A stretch of DNA of 64,000 nucleotides from Nocardia suismassiliense (GCF_900269665.1 NZ_LT985361.1:352964-416963); one strand, 5' to 3'. Counted from the stretch's first letter, positions 1 to 8,562 are shown. Notes: a model not told the origin generated them from the sequence alone. Numbers and translations: made by a program.

Positions 1-384
1 GAAGGCGATCGTCGCGAGCAGCGGGCCGAGTTCGCGGGTGGTGGCGAACGCGGAGACCGCGCCGGTGATCGGGCTCAGACCGAGCAGGTTCAGCGAGTTG
101 TACCCCTGGATGCCGACGGTCATCCCGCCGAACGCACTGAGGATGACCACGACGCCGATGGTGCCGCCGCCGACGACCAGGTTGCCGTTGCCCCAGGAGA
201 CGTCGGAGAGCAGCCGCCACACTTCCTTGGGATAGTGCTTGAGCGCCAACGGGATCGAGCCGATCGAGCGCAGCAGGAAGAACACCTGGTGGCCCAGCTT
301 GGCGAGCAGATCGACCGGTGCCTGCGCACCCTTGCGAAACTGCTGGAACGGCCGCAGTAGCGGCGGAACATATGTCGACGACAC
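1..384 (-). CDS. YrbE/MlaE-family permease (YrbEB), 3' part outside window
   Basis: Integral membrane permease of a mycobacterial-type mce lipid import system (MlaE family). Only the first 128 codons are visible; the gene runs off the left edge. The reading frame gives a cytoplasmic start followed by hydrophobic segments and the stretches GGGTIGVVVILSAFGG and TTRELGPLLATI, typical of YrbEB proteins, where the ELGP part is the conserved MlaE core. The start is a GTG at 384-382, directly after the TGA stop of yrbEA (387-385), so the two are translationally coupled. Permease pairs of this kind normally precede mceA-F, which would lie to the left. Which mce cluster this is cannot be told from the visible part. 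Confidence 0.85.
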   Translation of the reverse strand, partial: MSSTYVPPLLRPFQQFRKGAQAPVDLLAKLGHQVFFLLRSIGSIPLALKHYPKEVWRLLSDVSWGNGNLVVGGGTIGVVVILSAFGGMTVGIQGYNSLNLLGLSPITGAVSAFATTRELGPLLATIAF

Positions 385-1203
385 TCAGACCACCTGTGAC
401 GGGAGCAGTGCGTTGTACACCTGGGTGATGATGAGGTTCACCCCGAACAACATGATGGCGGAACTCACCACCGCGGAATTCACCGCGTTGGCGACGCCGC
501 CGGGACCACCGCGCGCATTCAATCCGTTATCGCACGCGATGATCGCGGCGAGCAGACCGAAAATCAGCGATTTGATCAGTGCGACAAGAAGATCGCGCGT
601 TACCGCGAACGAGGAGAAGGTGCCGATGTAGGAACCCGGCGTACCACCCTGGGCGAAAATATTGAAGATGTAACCGGTCAGGAAGCCGACGAAGACGACG
701 AAGCCACAGAGCAGCACACTGACCAGCATCGCCGCGCCGAGCCGGGGGGCGACCAGCCTGCGCATCGGGTCGACGCCCATCACCTTCATGGCGTCGATCT
801 CTTCCCGGATGGTGCGCGAGCCGAGGTCGGCGCACACCGCGGAGCCGACGGCGCCTGCGATCATCAGCGAGGTGACGAGGGGAGCGCCCTGCTGGATGAT
901 GCCGAGGCCGTTGGCCGCGCCGATGAAGGAGGTGGCACCCACCTGGCCTGCGATCGAGCCGACCTGGATGGAGACGATGACACCGATCGGGATGGCGACC
1001 CGCAGCGTCGGCGCCGCCGAGACACTGGCCATGAACGCGCACTGACGGATGAACTCACGGAACGGAAAGCGGCGCCGGAAGATGGCGACGAACAGTTCGG
1101 CGACCGCGGCGATCCCCATGGTGATCTGGCGACCGAAGGTCTCCAGCGAAGCCTTCGGATGGTCTGCCCAGTAACCCTTGGTCCAATCGACCGCATCACT
1201 CAT
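385..1203 (-). CDS. YrbE/MlaE-family permease (YrbEA), first gene of an mce operon
   Basis: MlaE-type permease of 272 residues, expected to form the inner-membrane channel of an mce lipid or sterol importer with YrbEB. Several membrane spans are visible, with the core GSAVCADLGSRTIREEIDAM containing the conserved R-x-x-E-E-I-D-A motif at the end of the MlaE domain. I chose the ATG at 1203, preceded by AGGA at a 6-base spacing, over the upstream in-frame codon at 1239, whose twelve extra residues look untypical. It leads the operon: the next gene to the right is divergent. The palindrome at 1297-1312 lies about 95 bases upstream and is a good candidate operator. Confidence 0.88.
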   Translation of the reverse strand: MSDAVDWTKGYWADHPKASLETFGRQITMGIAAVAELFVAIFRRRFPFREFIRQCAFMASVSAAPTLRVAIPIGVIVSIQVGSIAGQVGATSFIGAANGLGIIQQGAPLVTSLMIAGAVGSAVCADLGSRTIREEIDAMKVMGVDPMRRLVAPRLGAAMLVSVLLCGFVVFVGFLTGYIFNIFAQGGTPGSYIGTFSSFAVTRDLLVALIKSLIFGLLAAIIACDNGLNARGGPGGVANAVNSAVVSSAIMLFGVNLIITQVYNALLPSQVV

Positions 1204-1765
1204 CCGTGATCCTGTTGGCGGACTCTCGGTCGACTGCACTGGCTAACCCCTCTCGACGCCGGTTGGCTGCCCCGACGACTTGTTTGCTTGACGCACCTTA
1301 CTACGTAGTAAGCCAGAACACACCACCCTCCTGTGATTGCAGTCATAGACGATCGTCACTGTGGTCGAAACGCTATGGCGGCCGCCACCGATATTGGGTC
1401 ACAGCCCAAAACGAAGGGTGGATTCTCTGGAACAAGTTACAGGTCAACCGGGCGAATCGACCGCCCAGACAAGATCATCGCGGCAATTTATTCGGATAGA
1501 ATTCATGCAAAATGACATTTGATTCCGGAACCGAACAGAACGGGCTGTACTACAGTTCGAGGACAAACTCGAAACGGACATCGCCCCTTTTGATAGCTTG
1601 TCGCTATTATGGATAATAAGAGACATAATTAACCTTATGTCGAAAAAAGGGGTTGAGGCCCGCCCGCCGTGGACACCCCGTAGTAGATGACGCGCCCGGA
1701 CCCGAATACTGACACGATGGGTGCGACAAATTGATATCGTGCGGGCTTCCGACGTCTGGAGGGAC
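1204..1765. other. Divergent intergenic region with AT-rich stretch
   Basis: A 562-bp gap between the divergent mce operon and the serine protease gene. Short open frames on either strand have no recognisable protein character. From about 1480 to 1660 the base composition falls well below the surrounding GC level. Inside it are two inverted repeats: TATTAT-GG-ATAATA at 1605-1618 and CATAA-6-TTATG at 1624-1639. The region probably carries promoters for both flanking genes; an AT-rich patch of this kind is also what Lsr2-type nucleoid proteins prefer. Confidence 0.5.
1297..1312. promoter_or_regulatory. 16-bp perfect palindrome, candidate TetR-type operator
   Basis: CTTACTACGTAGTAAG is a perfect palindrome 94-109 bases upstream of yrbEA. 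Its size and symmetry fit a dimeric repressor such as a TetR-family protein, the usual regulators of mce operons. It does not resemble the KstR consensus (TnnAACnnGTTnnA). The regulator is unknown. Confidence 0.5.
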
Positions 1766-2440
1766 ATGTTCAGCAAACTCGCCAAGGTGGCCAACGCCGC
1801 CTTCGCCGTAGCCCTCGGTGCGGCGCTACTCGGGACGGGCGCGGGGGCCGCTCAGGCCGAGCCGGGCCCGCCGGTTGTGGGCGGCGGCTCCGGCATCATC
1901 ATCGACAACCAATTCGAGTGCACCGTCACCACCGTCGGCCATGACAACGCGGGCCGGCTCGTCGGTCTGACCGCGGGCCACTGCGGCGACCCCGGTGCCG
2001 AGGTGTACGCGGAGGTCAACCGCGGCGCCGGGGTGATCGGCCGGTTCGTCTACTCCAACCATGAGCTGGACTACGCCGTTATCGAGTTCGAGCCGGGCGC
2101 GATCATCCCGGTGAACCGGATCGGCAACGTCACCATCACCGGGCTCGGCGCACCGCCGCAGTTCCCGATGATCGTGTGCAAGGAAGGCCGCACCACCGGC
2201 AACACCTGCGGCATCAGCTATGGCGACGTGTTCGCGTCGAACATGGAGACCTGGAGCCAGATGTGCGTGGTGGAAGGTGACTCCGGTGCGCCGGTCGTCA
2301 TCGGCTCCACCCTCGTCGGCATGGTGAACGCCTACCTCGCCCTGGCCTGCTTCGGCCCCGAGGTCGGCACCAACATGAGCACCATCATGGGCGACATCAA
2401 CGCCCGCGGCGGTGTCGGCGCAGGTTTCATGCCGATCTGA
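1766..2440 (+). CDS. Secreted S1-family (chymotrypsin-like) serine protease
   Basis: A 224-residue secreted protease. Residues 1-31 form a signal peptide with a hydrophobic core and an AQA cleavage site. The catalytic triad is visible as His72 in LTAGHC, Asp102 in LDYAVI and Ser173 in GDSGAPV. There is no long pro-region, so it resembles the short actinobacterial trypsin-like proteins rather than alpha-lytic protease. The ATG at 1766 is preceded by GGAGGG at 2 bases, which is close; an upstream in-frame ATG at 1721 would add 15 residues that do not look like a signal peptide. It is monocistronic and ends at a strong terminator. The substrate is unknown. Confidence 0.85.
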   Translation: MFSKLAKVANAAFAVALGAALLGTGAGAAQAEPGPPVVGGGSGIIIDNQFECTVTTVGHDNAGRLVGLTAGHCGDPGAEVYAEVNRGAGVIGRFVYSNHELDYAVIEFEPGAIIPVNRIGNVTITGLGAPPQFPMIVCKEGRTTGNTCGISYGDVFASNMETWSQMCVVEGDSGAPVVIGSTLVGMVNAYLALACFGPEVGTNMSTIMGDINARGGVGAGFMPI

Positions 2441-2464
2441 AAAGTCTCCACCAGACAAGAGCAG

Positions 2465-2509
2465 TGAGCGGGCGCGCGGTTGAGAAACCGTCTGCGCCCG
2501 CTCATTTTT
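2465..2509 (+). terminator. Rho-independent terminator after the serine protease gene
   Basis: An 11-bp outer stem (TGAGCGGGCGC, paired at 2494-2504) encloses an inner CGGTT/AACCG stem with a GAGA tetraloop, and TTTTT follows at 2505-2509. It overlaps the last codon of the convergent transporter gene. Confidence 0.85.
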
Positions 2510-3971
2510 CGTTGGTAGCAGGCGCTTCCGAGCCAGGCGGCGCGACCGCCGGTCCGGACACCGCGCACTGCGGCAGGCAGTCGACGCTGTCCAGGGTGGC
2601 GGGGTGCTTCGGCTGCCGCAGCAGCAGCGCCGCGAGCACCGCACCCGCCACCAGCAGCCCGACGCAGACCCACACGGCGGTGCCGAAGCCGTGATGGAAG
2701 GCGACGGGATCGCCGAGGGAGCCCGAGAGGCCGGCCAGGCCGGGCAGCGCGGCGACGGCGAGCAGCTGTGCGGTCCGCGCGACAGCATTGTTCACACCGG
2801 AGGCGATGCCCGCCTCGCTGGCCGGGACCGCGCCGAGCACGGCGCCCGTGAGCGGGGCGACGAGGGCCGAGAGACCGAAGCCGAATACGACCACGCCGGG
2901 CAGCACGTCGGTGAGGTAGACGGTGTCCGGGCCGATGCGCAGCAGCAGCACCAGCCCACCCGCGGCGGGCAGCGGCCCGATCGTCATCGGGATGCGCGGG
3001 CCGTGCACCTGCGCCCAGCGCCCGGCCGGCGCCGAGAGCACCAGCATGATCAGCGTGATCGGCACGGTGGCCACACCCGACATCAGCGGTGAATAACCCG
3101 CCACCAGCTGCAATTCCAGCACCAGCAGGAAGAAGACGCCACCGAGGGCCGCGTAGACCGCGAGGGTGACCAGGTTCGCCGCGGTGAACACCCGCGACGC
3201 GAACAGCACCGGCGGCACCAGCGGATGGTCGCTGCGCAGCTCGATCACCACGAACGCCGCGAGCAGCAGCACCCCCGACACCAGCAGCAGCGGCATGGTC
3301 TCGATCAGGCCGAAGGTCAGTGCGCCGAGCGCGACCGCGACCACCAGGGCGCCCGGCACGTCCAACCGCGACTTGGCGTTCGGATCATGGCTCTCCGGCA
3401 CATGTTTCAGCGCGACGAGCACCACCACGAGGGTGAGCGGCACATTGATGAAGAAGATGGAGCGCCAGCCGGCCAGCTCGATCAGCCAGCCGCCGAGGAA
3501 CGGCCCGAGCGCGCCCGCGACCCCGCCGAAGCCCGACCACAACCCGATCGCCGCGCCCTGGTCGCGCCGATCGATGGAGGACGAGATCAGCGCGAGGCTG
3601 CCCGGCGTCAGCATGGCACCGGCCACGCCCTGCAGAATGCGAGCGAACACCAGCATCTCGATATTCATCGCGGCACCGCACAGCACCGACGCGAACGCGA
3701 AACCGATGGTGCCCCAGACGAATACCTTGCGCCGGCCCAGCCGGTCGCCGAGCGAGCCGCCGAGCAGGATGAACGAGGCCAGCGTCAGCGTGTACCCGTT
3801 CAACGTCCACTGCAGCCCGGCGACGTCGGTGTGCAGCGATTCCCCGATGCGGGGCAGCGCGATGTTCACCACGGTGGCATCGAGCGAGGCCACCGACGAA
3901 CCGAGGATGGTGGCCAGCAAGATCCACCGGCCGGTGGACGACTTCAGCCGGGGAAGATCAATCGTGCTCAC
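2502..3971 (-). CDS. MFS drug exporter, DHA2 (EmrB/QacA, 14-TM) family
   Basis: A 489-residue proton-coupled multidrug antiporter of the plasma membrane. Near the N-terminus SSVASLDATVVNIALPRIG is the TM1 signature of DHA2 proteins. Motif A appears as GGSLGDRLGRRKVF and antiporter motif C as GALGPFLGGWL. The length and number of hydrophobic stretches fit 14 spans. The ATG at 3971 begins MSTIDLPRL. It stands alone, convergent with the protease gene. Its upstream region, shared with the 3' end of the lipoprotein gene, holds five direct repeats with a 21-bp period, which may be regulator sites. No drug specificity can be read from the sequence. Confidence 0.88.
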   Translation of the reverse strand: MSTIDLPRLKSSTGRWILLATILGSSVASLDATVVNIALPRIGESLHTDVAGLQWTLNGYTLTLASFILLGGSLGDRLGRRKVFVWGTIGFAFASVLCGAAMNIEMLVFARILQGVAGAMLTPGSLALISSSIDRRDQGAAIGLWSGFGGVAGALGPFLGGWLIELAGWRSIFFINVPLTLVVVLVALKHVPESHDPNAKSRLDVPGALVVAVALGALTFGLIETMPLLLVSGVLLLAAFVVIELRSDHPLVPPVLFASRVFTAANLVTLAVYAALGGVFFLLVLELQLVAGYSPLMSGVATVPITLIMLVLSAPAGRWAQVHGPRIPMTIGPLPAAGGLVLLLRIGPDTVYLTDVLPGVVVFGFGLSALVAPLTGAVLGAVPASEAGIASGVNNAVARTAQLLAVAALPGLAGLSGSLGDPVAFHHGFGTAVWVCVGLLVAGAVLAALLLRQPKHPATLDSVDCLPQCAVSGPAVAPPGSEAPATNEK

Positions 3972-4023
3972 CGGGACAACTTAGCTGGCCGATGCGGGAA
4001 TGCCGGGGAGTTCACCGCTGGGC

Positions 4024-4124
4024 GAAAGTGTCAGCTCCGCTGGTGAAAGTGTCACTGGTCCTGCCGAAAGTGTCAGGGCTCCTGGGCAAAGAGTCAGAGC
4101 TGCTGAGCGACAGTGTCAGAGCTC
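4024..4124. repeat. Five direct repeats with 21-bp period upstream of MFS exporter
   Basis: The motif AAAGTGTCA (reverse TGACACTTT), with degenerate forms in copies 4 and 5, recurs with its AG[TA]GTCA core beginning at 4027, 4048, 4069, 4090 and 4112, a 21- to 22-bp period or about two helical turns. It starts about 55 bases upstream of the MFS start codon and runs to the last codons of the lipoprotein gene. Same-face direct repeats suggest cooperative protein binding, but a simple tandem duplication is also possible. Confidence 0.7.
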
Positions 4125-4733
4125 CTGCACGCAGACGACGAACCGGCGCTCCTCGTAGACGTAACCGGTGCCGCTGCCGCAGACGCTGACATCGTCGGCG
4201 CCGTCCACCCGCTTGACCACCTTGACGCCCTTGGTCGGGGCGGTGCCGGTGCAGTCGATCCGCTTGGGGTCGTCACCGCCGACATCCATGCAGCCGCCGA
4301 CGACCCAGTCGATGTCGAGGCAGTACGCGCCCTGCTCGATGCCGTTGAGGGTCTCGGCGTAGTAGTTGTCGGCGTCGCTCACGCACTGGGTGCTCTTGGG
4401 CGCCTTGCCGATCACCTTGTAATTGGCCGAGCGGCTGCCGCAGGACGCCTTCGCGATGGTGGCGTTCGAGGTGGTGCCGCCGAGCGTGACGCAGTCGCCC
4501 TCGCTGGCCTCGAAATCGGTGTTGCCGCCCTTGGTGGTCGGCGTCGGCTTGCCGGTGGTCGGTTTGCCCGAGGGCTTCGGCGTGCTGGTGATCGACACGG
4601 CGTTGATGGTGCCGTTGTCCACCGCAGGTTGCGCGCGGCCGCTGATGGTGGAGCTACAGCTCACCACGGATAGGGCCGCCACCGCGACAAATGCCGCGAA
4701 CGCGACACGACCCCAGGCCAGTTGACCAGACAC
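4116..4733 (-). CDS. Putative lipoprotein, LppU-like
   Basis: A 205-residue predicted lipoprotein. The N-terminus has a hydrophobic helix followed by the lipobox LSVVSC, so Cys26 would be lipidated and the protein anchored outside the membrane. A Thr/Pro/Lys/Gly-rich linker follows (about residues 45-75), then a C-terminal domain rich in cysteine with the start FEASEGDCV, as in mycobacterial LppU and related small lipoproteins. The start is the GTG at 4733, because GGGAGGA sits 7 bases upstream and would lie inside the coding region if the GTG at 4757 were used. Function is unknown. Confidence 0.7.
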   Translation of the reverse strand: MSGQLAWGRVAFAAFVAVAALSVVSCSSTISGRAQPAVDNGTINAVSITSTPKPSGKPTTGKPTPTTKGGNTDFEASEGDCVTLGGTTSNATIAKASCGSRSANYKVIGKAPKSTQCVSDADNYYAETLNGIEQGAYCLDIDWVVGGCMDVGGDDPKRIDCTGTAPTKGVKVVKRVDGADDVSVCGSGTGYVYEERRFVVCVQEL

Positions 4734-4927
4734 GAAACAGTCCTCCCGAGCTGTCACGCTCCGAACTCAAACCCCCGTAAGAATCCGAAGTAAACAAAAT
4801 ATAGCTGAGCTTGAAATACACGCCATGCATACACCATCGAGCGCGCACACGTCGACTCGACCGTGGAATCGGGGTTCCAGCAACCCATCTGGGTATGGTG
4901 GTCTTCAGCGTTGGAGAGGAGTTACCC

Positions 4928-5503
4928 GTGAAGCTGATCAGCATGATCGTCTGCTCGGCCGCCGCGGTGCTCACCTCTCTGGTGCTGCCTGCGGTGGCCT
5001 CAGCAACCGATGTGCATTGCACCTCGGAAAACGGCGCCGACATCACGGTGATCGACGGCCACACCGCCTGCCGCGCCGCCAGCGACCTGCTCGGCCAGGC
5101 GAAATCCGTGGGAATCGACGGTGTCGGCTACGCGAACGCGACTCTGGGCGCCACCGCGATCGGCATCGGCATGGCCGGTGGGGTCGGCGCCAGCGATGGG
5201 GCCGGCGGGATTCCGATCGCGCTGGGCATCGGCCAGGATGCGATCGCGCGCAGCTCCATCGACGGCGCAGGGGATTCCGACAGCGCAGTGAATCCGGACA
5301 GCGCAGTGGAGTCGCGCCCCACAGGCGCACCACTCATCGCCGCGTCGGTCGCCCTCGACGGTTCGCGGGCGGCCGTGCAGACCGGCGAGAACACCGTGGT
5401 GTGCCTGGGCACCGGCGCCTTCGCCTGGAATTCGCGCACCGGCGACACCTGCCTCAGCACGCCCTTCGGCCGCTGGCAGACCCCGGTGCACCAGCTACCC
5501 TGA
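4928..5503 (+). CDS. Small secreted protein, resembles DUF6764 family
   Basis: A 191-residue protein with a clear signal peptide (VKLISMIVCSAAAVLTSLVL, then VASA) and a Gly/Ala-rich mature part. Conserved-looking cysteines occur at the start (DVHCTSENGADI, DGHTACRA) and near the end (TVVCLGTG, GDTCLSTPFG). It looks like the uncharacterised actinobacterial DUF6764 group, a recollection I cannot verify here. The GTG at 4928 follows GGAGAGGAGTTACCC, a strong ribosome binding site; upstream in-frame codons would bypass it. It is divergent from the lipoprotein gene. The product is likely extracellular; its role is unknown. Confidence 0.65.
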   Translation: MKLISMIVCSAAAVLTSLVLPAVASATDVHCTSENGADITVIDGHTACRAASDLLGQAKSVGIDGVGYANATLGATAIGIGMAGGVGASDGAGGIPIALGIGQDAIARSSIDGAGDSDSAVNPDSAVESRPTGAPLIAASVALDGSRAAVQTGENTVVCLGTGAFAWNSRTGDTCLSTPFGRWQTPVHQLP

Positions 5504-5540
5504 GTAACGGTCCGATGATCGGTGGTCAGGAGGTGACCCC

Positions 5541-6827
5541 ATGGTTTCGGCAACGGCAGCGGGCGACTTCGGCGCCACCGACCCGGCGGCAGGCAAGCTC
5601 GCCGCGCCCAAAGAGATGCTGGTCGACCCGCGCTTCATCCGGTTGGCCGACCAATTCTTCGGCATGTTCACCCAGCCGAGCCGCGGCGGCGGGGCGCTGG
5701 CCATCTATCTCGACGGCAAACCCGTCGTGGACATCTGGGCGGGCTGGGCCGGCAAGGACCGGCGCTGGAACGGCAGCACCGTCGCACTGACCTTCTCCAC
5801 CGGCAAGGGCGTCGCCTCCACCGTGCTGCACCGGCTGGCCGAACGCGGCCTGGTCGACTACGCCGCGCCGGTCGCCACATACTGGCCCGAGTTCGCCGCG
5901 CACGGCAAGGACGACATCACCGTGCGCGACGTGCTCGCACACCGCGCGGGCCTGCACCGGGTGCGCGGCCTGGTCCCCGGCCGGGAAGGCATCCTCGACT
6001 ACGACGCCGTGATCCGGGCGCTGGCCGACAGCCCGCCCGACCCGCGCCGCATCCGCACCTCCGGCTACCACGCGATCACCTTCGGCTGGCTGGTCGCCGA
6101 GATCGTGCAGCGCGTCACCGGTGACCCGTTCACCGAGGTGCTGCGCCGCGAGATCGCCGTGCCACTCGGTCTCGACGAATTCTGGTTCCGGGTACCGGAA
6201 TCCGAGCGCTACCGGATCGCCAAGATCTTTCCGCACCTCAGCCCGCCGGGGATGCGCTGGAACACCGCCTCGTCGGTGCTGTCCTGGGTGCGCCCGGTCC
6301 GCGGGCTCGCCGAGGCGGGCATGCCGGAGAGCTTCGACGAGCTGGTCCGCGACCCCCGGGTGCACGACGCGGTGATGCCCGGTTGGAACGGCGTCTTCTC
6401 GGCTCGCGCGCTGGCCAGGATGTACGGGGCGCTGGCCAACAACGGCGAGGTCTACGCGACGCACCGAGGTGGCGGGGCGACCGTGCGGCTGCTGCGGCCG
6501 GAGACGATCGAGACCATCAACCAGGCGCAGCCCGCCGAAAGCCGCGACTACGTGCTCGGGCTACCGCTGCGTTTCACCCTCGGCTACCACCGGCCGGTGC
6601 TGATGTCCAAGCAGCAGCCGCGAAAAGCGTTCGGCCACTACGGTGTCGGCGGATCGGGCGCCTACGCCGATCCGGAGTTGGGTATGTCGGTCGCGTTCGT
6701 CACCAACCGGCTCGGCAACGCGGTGACCGCGCTCGGGGATGCTCGCATGGCGCGGTTGGCGGCGACGGCGCGCAATACCGTACGCAGGATCAAACCCACC
6801 GTGGTCGTGGACGAAACAGCGGGCTAG
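5541..6827 (+). CDS. Serine hydrolase, CubicO/class C beta-lactamase-like esterase
   Basis: A 428-residue member of the beta-lactamase-related (CubicO, family VIII esterase) group. The SxxK nucleophile motif is Ser86-Thr-Gly-Lys89 in FSTGKG; Tyr176 in SGYHAITFGW is the likely second-motif tyrosine, and HYGVGGSGAYADP near the C-terminus takes the place of the KTG box. There is no signal peptide, so it probably acts in the cytoplasm, as in the mycobacterial LipE/LipL-like esterases. The ATG at 5541 follows AGGAGGTGACCCC. It is followed after 46 bases by a cytochrome P450 gene, with which it may be co-transcribed. The substrate is not predictable. Confidence 0.83.
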   Translation: MVSATAAGDFGATDPAAGKLAAPKEMLVDPRFIRLADQFFGMFTQPSRGGGALAIYLDGKPVVDIWAGWAGKDRRWNGSTVALTFSTGKGVASTVLHRLAERGLVDYAAPVATYWPEFAAHGKDDITVRDVLAHRAGLHRVRGLVPGREGILDYDAVIRALADSPPDPRRIRTSGYHAITFGWLVAEIVQRVTGDPFTEVLRREIAVPLGLDEFWFRVPESERYRIAKIFPHLSPPGMRWNTASSVLSWVRPVRGLAEAGMPESFDELVRDPRVHDAVMPGWNGVFSARALARMYGALANNGEVYATHRGGGATVRLLRPETIETINQAQPAESRDYVLGLPLRFTLGYHRPVLMSKQQPRKAFGHYGVGGSGAYADPELGMSVAFVTNRLGNAVTALGDARMARLAATARNTVRRIKPTVVVDETAG

Positions 6828-6873
6828 GGCGGCCGCATCGAACCCGACTGCGGATGACTTCGTACCTATAGAT

Positions 6874-8277
6874 ATGGACGTGGGCACAGCCGAGCCCGGC
6901 GCAGGCGAGCCGCGCGCCGCCGCCGTGCCGAAACCACCTCGGCTGATCGTGCTGCACGCGCTCGCCGCGGGCCTGGACTTCGACAGGTACTTCCGCTGGC
7001 GCCGAACGCGCGAGGGTGATCCGTTCTTCGTGCGCTTCCCCGGCTTCGGATCGGCGCTGTTCACCGGCACCGCCGAGGGTGCGCGCGAGCTGTTCCGCGC
7101 GCCGGTCGACGCGACCGCACCGCCGCGGCCGAATCCGATCGAACCGCTGGTGGGCACCGCCTCGCTGATCCTCACCGCGGGCGAGCGGCATCGCCGCGAC
7201 CGCGCGCTGCTGGCCCCGGCCTTCCACGGTGCGCGGATCCGCGAATACGGGGCAATCACCCAGGATTCAGTGCACCAGGAACTCGCGGGCGACAGCGGCC
7301 GAGTGTGGCGGCCCGGCGCCCGCATCGACGCGCGGGCGGCCACCCGGGCGATCACGCTGCGGGTGATCCTGACCGCGGTGTTCGGGGTGGACAGCCCCCA
7401 GCGGCGGGCCGAATACACCGGTGCGGTCGGCGAATTCCTCGCCACTTTCTCCGGGCCGCTCATGCTGCTGCCGGTGCTGCGGCAAGGGTTGTTCGGCCAT
7501 GCGCCGTGGGACCGATTCGTCGCGGCCCGGGCTCGGCTGGATCGGCTGATCCTCGACGACATCACGCGCCGGCAGGCAGGCCCGCCGACCACCGACATCC
7601 TCGGCACGTTGCTGAGCGCGCGCTACGACGACGGCACTGCGATCACCGACGACGACCTGTGCGACCAACTGCGCACCCTGCTGGTCGCCGGGCACGAAAC
7701 CACCGCGACGACGCTGGTCTGGGCACTGTTCCAGCTGCACCGCGCACCGGAAGCCCTGGCCCGGCTGCGCGCGGAGTTGCGCGCGGCCGGACCGGACGCC
7801 ACCCCGGTCGAGCTGGCCGCGCTGCCCTATCTCGACGCGGTGTGCCAGGAGACGCTGCGGCTGCATCCGCCGGTGCCCATCGTGGTGCGCAGGCTGACCG
7901 CGCCGTTCACATTGCGCGGGGTGGCCCTGGCGACGGGGGACACGATGGGGATCGCGGTGCCGTTGCTGCACTCGGACCCGCAGGTGTGGTCCGAGCCGCG
8001 GCGCTTCCGGCCGGAGCGGTTCCTCGAGCGCAGATACCGGCCGTTCGAATACGCCCCGTACGGCGGCGGGCATCGGCGCTGCGTCGGGGCGGCGCTGGCG
8101 GACTACGAACTGCGAATCGCGTTGGCTACCATCGTGAGCCGCGTGCGGCTGCGGCTGGCGCCACGGTATGCGAACGGCCGTACGCCGATGTCGGTGCCGC
8201 ACAACATAGCAACCGGTCCGCATCGCCCGATTCCGTTCGACGTGGTGAGTGATTTACGTCACGAAGGCGTTTGGTAG
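6874..8277 (+). CDS. Cytochrome P450
   Basis: A 467-residue heme-thiolate mono-oxygenase. The I-helix oxygen-binding motif is AGHETTATT (from residue 272), the K-helix ExxR is ETLR, and the heme-binding loop is YGGGHRRCVG with Cys403 as the axial ligand. The usual phenylalanine seven residues before the cysteine is Tyr396 here. The general layout (AGHETT, PYGGGxRRCxG) resembles CYP102/CYP110-like bacterial enzymes of fatty or terpenoid substrates more than small soluble CYP105s, but the substrate cannot be assigned. I chose the ATG at 6874, since the in-frame region upstream overlaps the hydrolase gene and reads as its shadow. No electron donor gene is adjacent. Confidence 0.87.
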   Translation: MDVGTAEPGAGEPRAAAVPKPPRLIVLHALAAGLDFDRYFRWRRTREGDPFFVRFPGFGSALFTGTAEGARELFRAPVDATAPPRPNPIEPLVGTASLILTAGERHRRDRALLAPAFHGARIREYGAITQDSVHQELAGDSGRVWRPGARIDARAATRAITLRVILTAVFGVDSPQRRAEYTGAVGEFLATFSGPLMLLPVLRQGLFGHAPWDRFVAARARLDRLILDDITRRQAGPPTTDILGTLLSARYDDGTAITDDDLCDQLRTLLVAGHETTATTLVWALFQLHRAPEALARLRAELRAAGPDATPVELAALPYLDAVCQETLRLHPPVPIVVRRLTAPFTLRGVALATGDTMGIAVPLLHSDPQVWSEPRRFRPERFLERRYRPFEYAPYGGGHRRCVGAALADYELRIALATIVSRVRLRLAPRYANGRTPMSVPHNIATGPHRPIPFDVVSDLRHEGVW

Positions 8278-8562
8278 ACCCCGCACAGCGACCGACCAGC
8301 GGCATCGATCCGTACCCCGGACTCGCCGACGTGACCGGTACCTTTCGCCGAACCGGACAACGACTACCCGGTTGTGTGACCGCTGCCACACCGAACGGTC
8401 GGAACGAATCACTGTGAACCGCAACTGGCTTCGGGCCGCACCGGGACGGTAGGAAGGATGCAGGGTCGGGCCGTCAATACCCGTGGGGCAGCCCTGCCTG
8501 CTTCACGCCGATGAGAGATCTCGAGACACGCGTGCGCCTGTGCGCGTGCGCCGAGAGATGGA
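8278..8562. other. Leader region of the L,D-transpeptidase gene
   Basis: 285 bp without a gene. The part from about 8430 to 8500 can fold (for example GGGCA-GCCC-TGCCT near 8493). c-di-AMP riboswitches often precede actinobacterial cell-wall enzyme genes, but the conserved ydaO core is not convincingly present, so I do not call one. Confidence 0.3.

Noticed and set aside
1206..1499. 97-codon open frame in the mce-protease gap
   Set aside because: No start signal, no gene-like composition and no recognisable motif; it crosses the palindrome.
3225..4046. 273-codon forward frame opposite the MFS gene
   Set aside because: It is the mirror of the well-conserved MFS gene and has a His/Arg/Gln-rich composition typical of antisense frames.
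8430..8500. Possible c-di-AMP (ydaO) riboswitch upstream of the L,D-transpeptidase
   Set aside because: Only a few bases resemble the conserved core; the GGGGTGAATC and CAGCTAACC parts are missing.
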